From: Acidovorax sp.
Lineage (GTDB): Bacteria; Pseudomonadota; Gammaproteobacteria; Burkholderiales; Burkholderiaceae_C
NCBI GenBank assembly: GCA_011620245.1
Contig: WOZN01000093.1
Location: 2,209 to 20,998 of the forward strand
Direction of reading: 5' to 3'
DNA length: 18,790 bases
Part shown: positions 1 to 8,917 of the stretch, in pieces
Layout of the letters: each line of letters begins with the position of its first letter
Position numbering within the stretch: the first letter of the stretch is position 1
Made by a program: the position numbers and the translations under genes
Notes under the pieces: generated by a model
The model's database searches: none
What the model saw: only the letters and a program-made list of their open reading frames with translations
Told to the model about the DNA's origin: nothing

Positions 1-1172
1 GTGGCGGTGGCGGTGGCGGTGGCAGTGACAGTGGTGACGGCACGGCCGCCGATGGCCAGCCGCCTGCCACGGATGCCCCGCCACCTGTTGCGCCGCCCGC
101 CCTGGAGCGCGCCGGCCGGCTCGAGTCAAGCGCCTTGCTCGGCACCATTGCGGTGGCTGACATCGCTGCCGCGCTGGTCACCGAGGAGCCGCTGGCCCAG
201 GACATGGTGCCGCGCTATGCCGTCGCCTCCTATCGCCTGGAATACCTCACCACCGATGCCGATGGCAAAGAGGTGCGCGCCTCGGGCCTGGTCAGCCTGC
301 CGCAAAAGGCGCCTGGGGCCAAAAGCCCGGTGCTCAGCTACCAGCACGGCACCCTGTTTCGCGACGCCGACGCGCCCAGCAACAACGCAGTGGCGTCTGA
401 GGCGGCGGTGGTTTTGGCCTCCTTGGGCTACATCGTTCTGGCACCTGACTACGTGGGTTTTGGCGCTTCCAGGGGCATTCCGCACCCTTACCTGCTGTCT
501 GCGCCATCTGCCGCTGCCACGGTGGACTTTCTGACCGCCGCCCGCACCTGGCGTGGCCAGGCCAATGTGGCGGACAACGGCCAACTCTTCCTCACCGGGT
601 ATTCCGAGGGCGGCTACGTCACCATGGCCGCGCACCGGGCGCTGCAGGCGAGCGGCTCGGCTCACCTGCAGCAGCTGCGCATGGTGGTGCCCGGCGCCGG
701 GCCGTATGACGTGCAGGCCACCATGGATGGCCTGGTGGAACTGGTGCGCGCCGAGCAGCCCGTGATCGGCGCGCTCATCGACCCGGGCTTTTTGCGCTAT
801 CTGGGCGACAATGTGCAGCACGAACTGCGCCGCCTGCTGCTGCGCGCACTGATACCGGGCGATGCCGACGTGGTCTATGACACCCGCTTTATCGACCGCT
901 TTCTGGCCGATGATGTGGGCTACATCGCAGAGTTCAGCAGCGTCCACGACTGGAAGCCCAACCTGCCCGTGCGCCTGTTCCACGGCCGCGATGACAGCAG
1001 CGTGCCCTATGCCAGCTCGGCCAGCACCCTGCGCGCCATGCAGCAGCGCGGCGCCGGCGACCTGGTCAGCCTGACCGACTGCCGCGCCCAGCCGGCCGGG
1101 CACATACAGTGTGTGGTGCCGTTCATCACCTTCATGCTGGGGCAACTGGCGCCGGTGGCGCAGGATCTTTGA
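1..1172 (+). CDS. Secreted alpha/beta hydrolase (lipase/esterase-like), 5' truncated
   Basis: The reading frame is open from base 3 to the TGA at 1170-1172, so the gene begins before the window. The first visible residues are a run of glycines followed by a Ser/Asp/Pro/Ala-rich linker, a pattern common just after the lipid-attached cysteine of bacterial lipoproteins; the signal peptide itself would lie upstream and is not seen. The catalytic domain follows from about base 130. The nucleophile elbow GYSEGGY places the serine at 603-605, an HGRDD motif at 981-995 supplies the acid, and PAGH at 1095-1103 supplies the histidine, in the order expected for the alpha/beta hydrolase fold. The oxyanion-side motif YQHGTLF is also present. 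Overall it resembles secretory lipase-type hydrolases. It probably hydrolyses esters outside the cytoplasm; the substrate cannot be told. An intrinsic terminator follows at 1312-1346. Confidence 0.85.
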   Translation, partial: GGGGGGGSDSGDGTAADGQPPATDAPPPVAPPALERAGRLESSALLGTIAVADIAAALVTEEPLAQDMVPRYAVASYRLEYLTTDADGKEVRASGLVSLPQKAPGAKSPVLSYQHGTLFRDADAPSNNAVASEAAVVLASLGYIVLAPDYVGFGASRGIPHPYLLSAPSAAATVDFLTAARTWRGQANVADNGQLFLTGYSEGGYVTMAAHRALQASGSAHLQQLRMVVPGAGPYDVQATMDGLVELVRAEQPVIGALIDPGFLRYLGDNVQHELRRLLLRALIPGDADVVYDTRFIDRFLADDVGYIAEFSSVHDWKPNLPVRLFHGRDDSSVPYASSASTLRAMQQRGAGDLVSLTDCRAQPAGHIQCVVPFITFMLGQLAPVAQDL

Positions 1173-1311
1173 GCCCGGGCCGGTGACGGGCCGCCCGCTG
1201 CGCTGCGGTGGGTGTCAAGCCTCACAGAACGCCCCGATCGGCTCGCCAAAGGCTTCTGCAATTTCTGCTTGCGCTGTGCTTCAAAACCCATTGACCAGTT
1301 CACAAGTGAAC

Positions 1312-1346
1312 GCCCGGCATTTGGGCAATGGTGCCCGGGCTTTTTT
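1312..1346 (+). terminator. Rho-independent terminator after the hydrolase gene
   Basis: The arm GCCCGGCA (1312-1319) pairs with TGCCCGGGC (1332-1340) with one bulged C, giving an eight-pair GC-rich stem, followed immediately by six T residues (1341-1346). It points rightwards, about 140 nt after the hydrolase stop codon. On the minus strand the run would be A residues before the stem, so it does not terminate the efflux operon coming from the right. A short dyad GTTCA/TGAAC lies just upstream at 1298-1311. Confidence 0.7.
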
Positions 1347-1416
1347 GCCTGGCCGGGGTGGATGTTGCGCCATGCAGTGCGGCGTTCGAGTTCGTCGAGG
1401 CATCTGCAGGCAAGGT

Positions 1417-3418
<2,002 letters not shown>

Positions 3419-3422
<4 letters not shown>

Positions 3423-4786
3423 GGTGCCGCCCCGGCGGAGCGCTGGTCGGTGATGACCGCCATGCCCTCGGCCAGGCCTTCGCCGCTGACCTCGGTGCGG
3501 CGGCCATCGCTGATGCCCACCTGCACTTTCACGGCGTGCGCGGTGCCGTCCTTGAGCACCCACACCTGGCGCACAGGGCCCGCGCTGTCGGCCGCCTCAC
3601 CGCTGCTGCTGCCGCTGGCCCGGCGCGTGCCCGAGCGCGGCATGCGCGGCATCAGTTGCGACATGATGCCGCCCGACGACGCCGGTTTCGCCGTTGCCCC
3701 GGTCGTACCACCTGAAGCAGTGACCGGGGTGAACCGCAGGGCCGTGTTGGGCACCAGCAGCACATCGTTGCGCTCGGTGGAGGTGATGGTGGCCGTAGCC
3801 GTCATGCCCGGGCGCAGGCTCAGGTCGGAGTTGTCCACATCCAGCCAGGTGATGTAGATGACCACGTTGTCGACCTTGGTGGAGCCATACGACACCCGCG
3901 TGACCTTGGCCGGATAGCGGCGCGAGGGATATGCGCTCACGGTGAAGCTGGCCTTCTGGTCGAGTTTCACCGAACCCACGTCGGCCTCGTCCACGCTCGC
4001 GTCCAGCCGCAGCCGCGTGAGGTCTTCGGCCAGCGTGAGCAGCGTCACGGCCTGCAGCGAGGCGGCCACGGCGTTGCCCGGTTCGACCGAGCGGGACAGC
4101 ACCACACCGTCGATGGGCGAGCGGATCGAGGCCTTGGACAGGTTGGTGACATCGGTGGACAGCGCCGCCCGGGCGTCGTCCACCGAGGCACGGGCACTGG
4201 CTTCGTCGGCCCGGGCGCGGTCCAGCGTGGCCAGGCCGCTGTCGAGCTCGGCGGCCGACGGCACCTTGCCGCCCGACAGGCGTGCCACTTCTTGCAGCCG
4301 CGCAAACCCGGCCTGCGCCTCATGGGTGGTGGCCACCGCCTGCGCCAGCCGCGCCTGCGCCGCCGCCAGCGAGGCGCGCGAGCGCCGCACCTGCGCATCG
4401 AGCTTGGCGGTGTCGAGTTCGACCAGCACCTGCCCTTTTTTGACCCTGTCGTTCACGTCCACCAGCACGTTTTTGACCGTGCCCGACAGCTCGCTGCCAA
4501 TGTTCACCGCCCGCGTCGGCTGCAAGGTGCCGTTGGCCGATACATTGAGCGTGAGGTTGCCCCGGCGCACCTCCTCGGTCACATACACCGGTGCTGCGCT
4601 GGCGCGCTGCCGGCTTTGCCAGTAGTAGATGCCGCCGCCCAACAGCACCAGCACTGCCACGCCCAGCCACAGGGTCGAGCGCTGCCACCAGCGGCGCGGC
4701 GGGCCACCACCGATCAGCGCTTGCAGGTCGGCGGACGCGGACGGGCTGGCGGCGGGGGTGTTTTTTTCGGAAGAAGTCATGGCCAT
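3419..4786 (-). CDS. MacA-like periplasmic adaptor (HlyD/RND-type membrane fusion protein)
   Basis: This adaptor links the MacB-like permease to the outer-membrane channel. After a short cytoplasmic Ala/Ser-rich stretch there is one membrane helix (about residues 38-56, STLWLGVAVLVLLGGGIYYW). Then come the first biotinyl-lipoyl half (VKKGQVLVELD), a long coiled-coil hairpin rich in Ala and Arg, the second lipoyl half (IRSPIDGVVLSRSVEPG) and beta-barrel and membrane-proximal domains. A Ser/Gly/Ala-rich insertion (SGGTTGATAKPASSGG onward, about 55 residues) lies in the membrane-proximal part and looks like a flexible loop. Start choice is uncertain: ATG at 4786 (MAMTSS) is used, ATG at 4780 is equally possible, and a GTG at 4825 would begin three bases after the preceding stop codon. 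None has a clear Shine-Dalgarno sequence. The 3' end overlaps the ATPase start by four bases. Confidence 0.9.
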
Positions 4787-4828
4787 CGGATTCGCTAGGG
4801 GGTTGGGGCGTTCAAGGGCAGGCACGGG

Positions 4829-6259
4829 CTATTGCCAGCCACCGCCCAGCGCCTTGTACAGCCGCACATGGTCGGTAGAAACGCTGGCCACGGTGGCGGC
4901 CACGCTGTCCTGGGTGGACAGCAGCATGCGCTGGGTTTCCAGCACCGACTGGAAGTCGATCAGGCCGCTGCTGTAGCGCTGCCGGGCCAGCAAGTCCGCA
5001 TTGCCCGCTGCATCGGCGGCAGCCTGCAGCCGCACCAGGCGCTCGCGATCGCCGCGCAGGGCCACCAGGGCATCTTCCACATCCTTGAGCGCCGTGAGCA
5101 CCGCGGCCTCGTAGGCCACACGGGCCTGCGCCAGCGCCGCCTCCTGCACGCGCACCTGGGCCCGCGCCGCGCCGCCATCGAACACCGGCATCGACACACT
5201 GGCCACCAGAGCGCTGGCAACGGAGCTGCCGTTGGACAGCGCACCCAGCGTCAGGGCGCGCAGGCCCAGATTGCCCGAGATGCCGAAGCCGGGGTAACGC
5301 GCGGCATCGGCCTGCAACACCCGGGCCAGCGCCGCGGCAATGCGCTGCTCCGACGCGCGCACGTCGGGCCGCTGCCGCAGGGTTTCTGCAGGAATGGCCA
5401 GCGCCAGGTCTTGTGCGGGCTGCGGCACGGCTGCGGCGTCGGCCAACAGCGCATCCAGCGCCAGCGGGGCCTGTCCGGTCAGCACGGCCAGGCTGTGGCG
5501 CGACTGGGCCAGGCTGGATTCGAGCGCCGGAATCTGCGCGGCCGTCTGCTCTGCCGCTGCACGGGCCTGCTCGGCCACCAGCGAGGTGGTGAGCCCGGCC
5601 TGCAGCCGCCACAGGGTGATCTGCAGGGTTTCCTGCTGGCTGGCCAGGTTGCTGCGCGCAATGGCCAGCCGCTGCTGCAGCCCCCGCAATTGGACATAGT
5701 TCACGGCGGTTTCGGCGGCCAGCGACACCTGCACGTCTGCCAGGCTGGCCTCGGCAGCCAGCGCGTCGGCCTCGCTGGCATTGAGGCCGCTGCGCAGGCG
5801 GCCAAACACGTCGGGCTCCCAGCTGGCATCAAAACCTGCCTGGAAACTGTTGCCCGTGCTGTTCGATGCCCGGCTGCGCTGCGCCGACGCCGAGGCACCC
5901 ACGCCGGGCAGCAGGCCTGCGGCCTGCAAATCCACCTGGGCACGCGCTTGCTGCAAGGCGGCTTGCGCACTGCGCAGGCTGGTATTGGCCTGCAGGGCCT
6001 GTGTGACCAGCTGCGTGAGCTGCGGGTCGTTGAACCGCTGCCACCATTGCGCCAGCGATGTGGCGGGCGCGCCCGCAGGCGTTTGCGCAGACCAGGCCGG
6101 CGGAACCGGGGTCTGCGGCAGGCGGCTGTCGGGCGGCGCCAGGCTGGCGCAGCCGGCCAGCAGGGCCACTGCCGTGATCAACAGCCCGGCAGAAGCCGCC
6201 AGACGAAAGGGCATGCGCGGCGCAGCGTGCCCCGCGGTGGAAAAAGAACGGTCATTCAT
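4829..6259 (-). CDS. Outer-membrane efflux lipoprotein, NodT/OprM family
   Basis: This 476-residue TolC-like channel is first in the efflux operon. The start MNDRSFSTAG at 6259 leads into a lipoprotein signal peptide with a lipobox LLAGC and the lipidated cysteine at about residue 37, followed by the family-typical PxSxLP and WWQRFNDPQL motifs near the mature N-terminus. Two repeated outer-membrane efflux domains follow, with long Ala/Gln/Leu-rich helices, DASWEPDVFGRLR in the first repeat and SVSMPVFDGG in the second, both typical of NodT proteins. The length matches the family. It ends LGGGWQ with TAG at 4831-4829, just before the adaptor gene. It should provide the outer-membrane exit for the MacAB-like pump. 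Having its own OMF gene in the operon differs from E. coli macAB, which uses the separately encoded tolC. Confidence 0.92.
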   Translation of the reverse strand: MNDRSFSTAGHAAPRMPFRLAASAGLLITAVALLAGCASLAPPDSRLPQTPVPPAWSAQTPAGAPATSLAQWWQRFNDPQLTQLVTQALQANTSLRSAQAALQQARAQVDLQAAGLLPGVGASASAQRSRASNSTGNSFQAGFDASWEPDVFGRLRSGLNASEADALAAEASLADVQVSLAAETAVNYVQLRGLQQRLAIARSNLASQQETLQITLWRLQAGLTTSLVAEQARAAAEQTAAQIPALESSLAQSRHSLAVLTGQAPLALDALLADAAAVPQPAQDLALAIPAETLRQRPDVRASEQRIAAALARVLQADAARYPGFGISGNLGLRALTLGALSNGSSVASALVASVSMPVFDGGAARAQVRVQEAALAQARVAYEAAVLTALKDVEDALVALRGDRERLVRLQAAADAAGNADLLARQRYSSGLIDFQSVLETQRMLLSTQDSVAATVASVSTDHVRLYKALGGGWQ

Positions 6260-6286
6260 GGGAAAGAGGCAACATGCATGGCATGC

Positions 6287-6314
6287 CTTATATTGTGCGG
6301 CGCGGTCATGTCCT
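6287..6314 (-). promoter_or_regulatory. Possible sigma-70 promoter of the efflux operon
   Basis: On the minus strand a -35-like AGGACA (6314-6309, four of six consensus bases) is separated by 16 bp from a -10-like TATAAG (6292-6287, five of six). The predicted start near 6280 would leave a leader of about 20 nt before the ATG at 6259. The gap to tsaD upstream is about 160 bp, so a separate promoter is reasonable. This is a match by eye only. Confidence 0.35.
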
Positions 6315-6422
6315 GCCCGATGCAGAAAAGTGAAGCCCGCGTAAAGCTGCCGCGCATTGATTGCCGCGCACATTGCACCCCAAACATCGATGCCCGGCGG
6401 CGCTGCCCAACGCCCCGGCAAC

Positions 6423-7466
6423 TCAGGACGCCAGGGCGTCGAGCGGCCAGCGGGGTTTGACATCAAACGCATAGTCGCGGTTGGCCACCTGCTGGCCTGC
6501 CTGCAGCCGCATGGCAGCTGCCATGGCAATCATGGCGCCGTTGTCGGTGCACAGATGCAGTTCGGGGTAATGCACACGCACCTTGTTCTGGGCGCAGGCG
6601 GCATTGAGCTGGGCGCGCAAATGGCGGTTGGCACCCACGCCACCCGCCACCACCACACGCTGCAGGCCCGTCTGCCCGAGCGCGGCCAGCGTCTTCCTGA
6701 CCAGCACGTCCACAATCGCCGCCTCGGTGCTGGCGGCCAGATCGGCCTTGCGCGCTTCGAGTTCATCGCCGAGCTTCTTGGCCTGGGTCAGCACGGCGGT
6801 CTTGAGGCCGGCAAACGAAAAATCGAGATTGCCGCTGTGCAGCAGGGGGCGCGGCAGCTTGAAGGCCGTGGCGCTGCCCTGCTCGGCCAGGCGCGACAAG
6901 GCCGGGCCGCCCGGGTAGCCCAGGCCCATCAGCTTGGCCGACTTGTCAAACGCCTCACCCGCCGCATCGTCGATGGTTTCGCCCAGCAGTTCGTAACGGC
7001 CCACGCCGTCCACCCGCATGAGCTGCGTGTGACCGCCCGACACCAGCAGGGCCACAAAGGGAAACTCAGGCGGGTCGGCACTCAGAAAGGGCGACAGCAA
7101 ATGCCCCTCAAGGTGGTGCACGCCCAGCACGGGCTTGTCGAGTGCCGCACCCAGCGCACAGGCCACACCCGCGCCCACCAGCAGTGCACCCGCCAGGCCC
7201 GGCCCCCGGGTGTAGGCCACCACATCCACATCCGCAAGGCGCTGGCCCGCTTCGGCCATGACGGCCTCGGTCAGGGGCAGCACCCGCCGGATATGGTCGC
7301 GGCTGGCCAGCTCGGGCACCACGCCGCCATAGGCCTGGTGCATCTCGATCTGGCTGTGCAATGCATGCGCCAGCAAGGCGGGCACAGCCACCCCGCCAGT
7401 GGAGCGGACCAGCGCCACGCCGGTTTCATCGCACGAAGATTCAATACCCAGGATCAGCAAGCTCAT
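6423..7466 (-). CDS. tsaD: tRNA N6-adenosine threonylcarbamoyltransferase TsaD
   Basis: TsaD transfers the threonylcarbamoyl group from TC-AMP to A37 of ANN-decoding tRNAs, working with TsaB and TsaE in the cytoplasm. The 347-residue length is normal. Diagnostic motifs are the N-terminal [15 protein letters not shown], the metal-binding HHLEGHL (residues 117-123, His118 and His122), the nucleotide-binding [27 protein letters not shown] and the C-terminal CTDNGAMIA, whose Asp completes the metal site. The ATG at 7466 is chosen because [11 protein letters not shown] is the conserved start; an in-frame upstream codon at 7490 would add eight unconserved residues. It is a housekeeping gene, divergent from nasT, with a palindromic repeat between them. 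Confidence 0.97.
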   Translation of the reverse strand: MSLLILGIESSCDETGVALVRSTGGVAVPALLAHALHSQIEMHQAYGGVVPELASRDHIRRVLPLTEAVMAEAGQRLADVDVVAYTRGPGLAGALLVGAGVACALGAALDKPVLGVHHLEGHLLSPFLSADPPEFPFVALLVSGGHTQLMRVDGVGRYELLGETIDDAAGEAFDKSAKLMGLGYPGGPALSRLAEQGSATAFKLPRPLLHSGNLDFSFAGLKTAVLTQAKKLGDELEARKADLAASTEAAIVDVLVRKTLAALGQTGLQRVVVAGGVGANRHLRAQLNAACAQNKVRVHYPELHLCTDNGAMIAMAAAMRLQAGQQVANRDYAFDVKPRWPLDALAS

Positions 7467-7519
7467 GCCCCGAGTGTAAGAACGATTCACGATCTATTGA
7501 TGCGGCCCGCTGAAGGTTG

Positions 7520-7563
7520 AACCGTTCGCTCTGAGCCTGTCGAAGGGCTCAGCCTGAACGGTT
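7520..7563. repeat. REP-like palindromic intergenic repeat
   Basis: Outer arms AACCGTTC (7520-7527) and GAACGGTT (7556-7563) are perfectly complementary, as are inner arms CTGAGCC (7531-7537) and GGCTCAG (7546-7552) around the loop TGTCGAAG. The GAGCCTGTCGAAG core is one I recognise as a very common dispersed intergenic repeat in Comamonadaceae and other proteobacteria. A second small dyad, TTGTTG/CAACAA with loop ATA (7562-7576), abuts it. It lies between the divergent tsaD and nasT genes. The unit lacks a following T-run, so it is not an intrinsic terminator. Confidence 0.75.
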
Positions 7564-7728
7564 GTTGATACAACAAAGGGCCGGATCAATAAGGCCTGTA
7601 CGGCCCGCCAGCGGCATGAACACAGGCGCAACGCACAGTCCGGCGAACGGCAGCCCCACCTTCAGCCCCAACTGCGTGCACCATGCCGGCGCACCAAGAT
7701 GTGGCGTAAATCTTGCGTGTTGCCCTGC

Positions 7729-8355
7729 ATGACCGACGCCCTGCGCATTGTGGTGGTGGCCCCCGACCTGGCCATTGCCGACCCCGGCGACGAACACGCC
7801 GCCACCCAGGCAGAGCGCTCGCGGGCGCTGCGCATTGGCCTGCTGGAAAACAACTTCAACCTCATTGCCACGCTGCCGGCCGATGTGTTCCTGAGCGAGC
7901 GGCTGGCCCAGTTGCAGCCCGACCTGATCATCGTGGACGCTGAAAGCGAGGCCCGGGACGCGCTGGAGCATGTGGTGATGGCCACGCGCGACGCACGCCG
8001 CCCCATCGTCATGTTCACCAACGATGAAGACACCACGCATGTGAAGGACGCCGTGGCCGCGGGCGTGTCTGCCTACATCGTGGCGGGCCTGGCGCCGCAG
8101 CGCATCCGCCCCATCCTGGATGTGGCCATGGCGCGCTTTCAGCACGAGCAGGCGCTGCGTGCCGAACTGGCCGACGCCCGCACCGAGCTCAAAGACCGCA
8201 AAACCATCGACCGCGCCAAGGGCCTGCTCATGCAGCGCCAGGGCCTGAGCGAACAGGCCGCCTACGAAAAACTGCGCAAGACCGCCATGGACAAGGGCCT
8301 GAAGCTGGGCGAGGTGGCGCAACGCGTGCTGGATGTGATGGATTTGCTGGGGTGA
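7729..8355 (+). CDS. nasT: NasT-type ANTAR-domain transcription antiterminator
   Basis: NasT proteins bind two-hairpin leader RNAs and prevent termination upstream of nitrate and nitrite assimilation genes; the partner NasS holds them inactive without nitrate. The 208-residue protein has an N-terminal receiver-like domain (about 1-130, with LIIVDAES placing a candidate phosphoacceptor at Asp70), a helical linker, and an ANTAR domain at about 148-205 with the hallmark DRKTIDRAKGLLMQRQGLSE and the following Ala/Tyr and Leu positions. The acidic pair normally found after the first receiver strand is absent (VVVAPDLA), so phosphorylation is doubtful, as is usual for NasT. ATG 7729 (MTDALRIVVV) is preferred; an in-frame ATG at 7699 would add ten unlikely residues. 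A matching ANTAR-target leader lies downstream at 8763-8892. No nasS is in the window. Confidence 0.9.
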   Translation: MTDALRIVVVAPDLAIADPGDEHAATQAERSRALRIGLLENNFNLIATLPADVFLSERLAQLQPDLIIVDAESEARDALEHVVMATRDARRPIVMFTNDEDTTHVKDAVAAGVSAYIVAGLAPQRIRPILDVAMARFQHEQALRAELADARTELKDRKTIDRAKGLLMQRQGLSEQAAYEKLRKTAMDKGLKLGEVAQRVLDVMDLLG

Positions 8356-8385
8356 CGCATCCAAAAAAACTGTCCGAAGGCAGCG

Positions 8386-8406
8386 TTCTGTGTTCTGTGT
8401 TCTGTG
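8386..8406. repeat. Tandem heptamer TTCTGTG, three copies
   Basis: Three exact head-to-tail copies of a 7-bp unit begin 31 bp after the nasT stop codon. No function is apparent; it may be a slippage-prone tract. Confidence 0.85.
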
Positions 8407-8621
8407 GATGGTGTGCAACGATGGCCGGGCGCGCTCAGAACGCCGGAGCCACGGCACCCTTGTACTTGTCCCAGGAGGCCATCCGTTGAGGCAGCACACC
8501 CCCCGGAATGACTGCTCCTGCCCGTTTTCAGCCTTCCGCCATCCAGGCTTCCGTCGCCCCTCTCGCAGCAAAGCAACGCCCCCCGGCGCCCTGAGAACGC
8601 GTTCACGGTCTGATGGTGCAT

Positions 8622-8638
8622 CGCACAACAGCGGTGCA
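8622..8638 (+). promoter_or_regulatory. ntrC box: NtrC-like binding site (GCAC-N7-GTGC)
   Basis: GCAC (8623-8626) and GTGC (8634-8637) are separated by seven bases, the same core arrangement as NtrC sites at the E. coli glnA promoter. Its centre is about 133 bp upstream of the start predicted from the sigma-54 promoter, within the range usual for NtrC enhancers. An overlapping inverted pair GTGC/GCAC lies at 8616-8626. Only one good site is visible, whereas strong enhancers often have two. Confidence 0.5.
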
Positions 8639-8736
8639 CTGGCGCTCACGGGCTTTCTGCATCAAATGGCGGTAAAGCGCCCGCAGTCATTATGTAAAAC
8701 GCTATATATTTCATAGCATATACAACTTCGGCAAGC

Positions 8737-8752
8737 TGGCACAGGGCTTGCA
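8737..8752 (+). promoter_or_regulatory. Sigma-54 (-24/-12) promoter of the nitrate transporter operon
   Basis: TGGCAC (8737-8742), five bases, then TTGCA (8748-8752) match the sigma-54 consensus TGGCAC-N5-TTGCW at every position. The invariant GG (8738-8739) and GC (8750-8751) are ten bases apart, as required. The transcript should begin about 12 nt after the GC, near 8763, which coincides with the first base of the leader hairpins. Sigma-54 promoters need an enhancer-binding activator; NtrC is the obvious candidate given the site upstream and the nitrogen role of the genes. Confidence 0.85.
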
Positions 8753-8762
8753 TTGATAGGTT

Positions 8763-8817
8763 CAGACCCTCACAGGTCTGCCATGGCTGCACCACCCAAC
8801 GGCGGGCGGATGCAGCC
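8763..8817 (+). ncRNA. ANTAR-target leader RNA (P1-P2 hairpins) of the nitrate transporter operon
   Basis: Two hairpins with six-base loops lie in tandem at the predicted 5' end of the transcript. P1 has arms CAGACC (8763-8768) and GGTCTG (8775-8780) around CTCACA. P2 has an outer stem GGCTGCA (8785-8791) with TGCAGCC (8811-8817), a bulged A at 8810, an inner stem of five pairs and one A-C mismatch, and the loop AACGGC (8798-8803). Known ANTAR targets are paired hairpins with hexaloops carrying A at position 1 and G at position 4; P2 fits exactly, P1 does not. With nasT next door and a terminator just downstream, this is probably the NasT-binding antitermination element. Confidence 0.7.
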
Positions 8818-8831
8818 AGAAACCGGACAAA

Positions 8832-8892
8832 GGCGTCCCCACCCGCGCACAGCTGTTGATGCAGCCAGGCGCGGAGTGAGGACGCCTTTTTT
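8832..8892 (+). terminator. Leader intrinsic terminator (attenuator) upstream of nrtA
   Basis: The 5' arm GGCGTCC (8832-8838), C, CAC, CCGCGC (8843-8848) pairs with GCGCGG (8869-8874), A, GTG, A, GGACGCC (8880-8886): 16 pairs with one C-A mismatch and one bulged A around a 20-nt loop. Six T residues follow (8887-8892), and A residues before the 5' arm can extend the stem. It lies only 25 nt before the nrtA start, leaving room for the GAAGGGAA ribosome site at 8905-8912. A terminator placed after a promoter and before the first gene indicates attenuation; NasT is the expected antiterminator. Confidence 0.85.
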
Positions 8893-8917
8893 GTTTGTCA
8901 CGCCGAAGGGAAGCCCC

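Larger units (their letters stand above)
8356..8736. other. Intergenic region between nasT and the nitrate transporter leader
   Basis: No convincing gene is present. The region holds three perfect tandem copies of TTCTGTG (8386-8406), an NtrC-like dyad (8622-8638), and an A/T-rich segment at about 8693-8725 in otherwise GC-rich DNA, which could ease DNA bending between activator and promoter. A short minus-strand frame at about 8511-8436 reads plausibly as the C-terminal end of a protein but is closed by a stop upstream (see findings). Confidence 0.6.
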
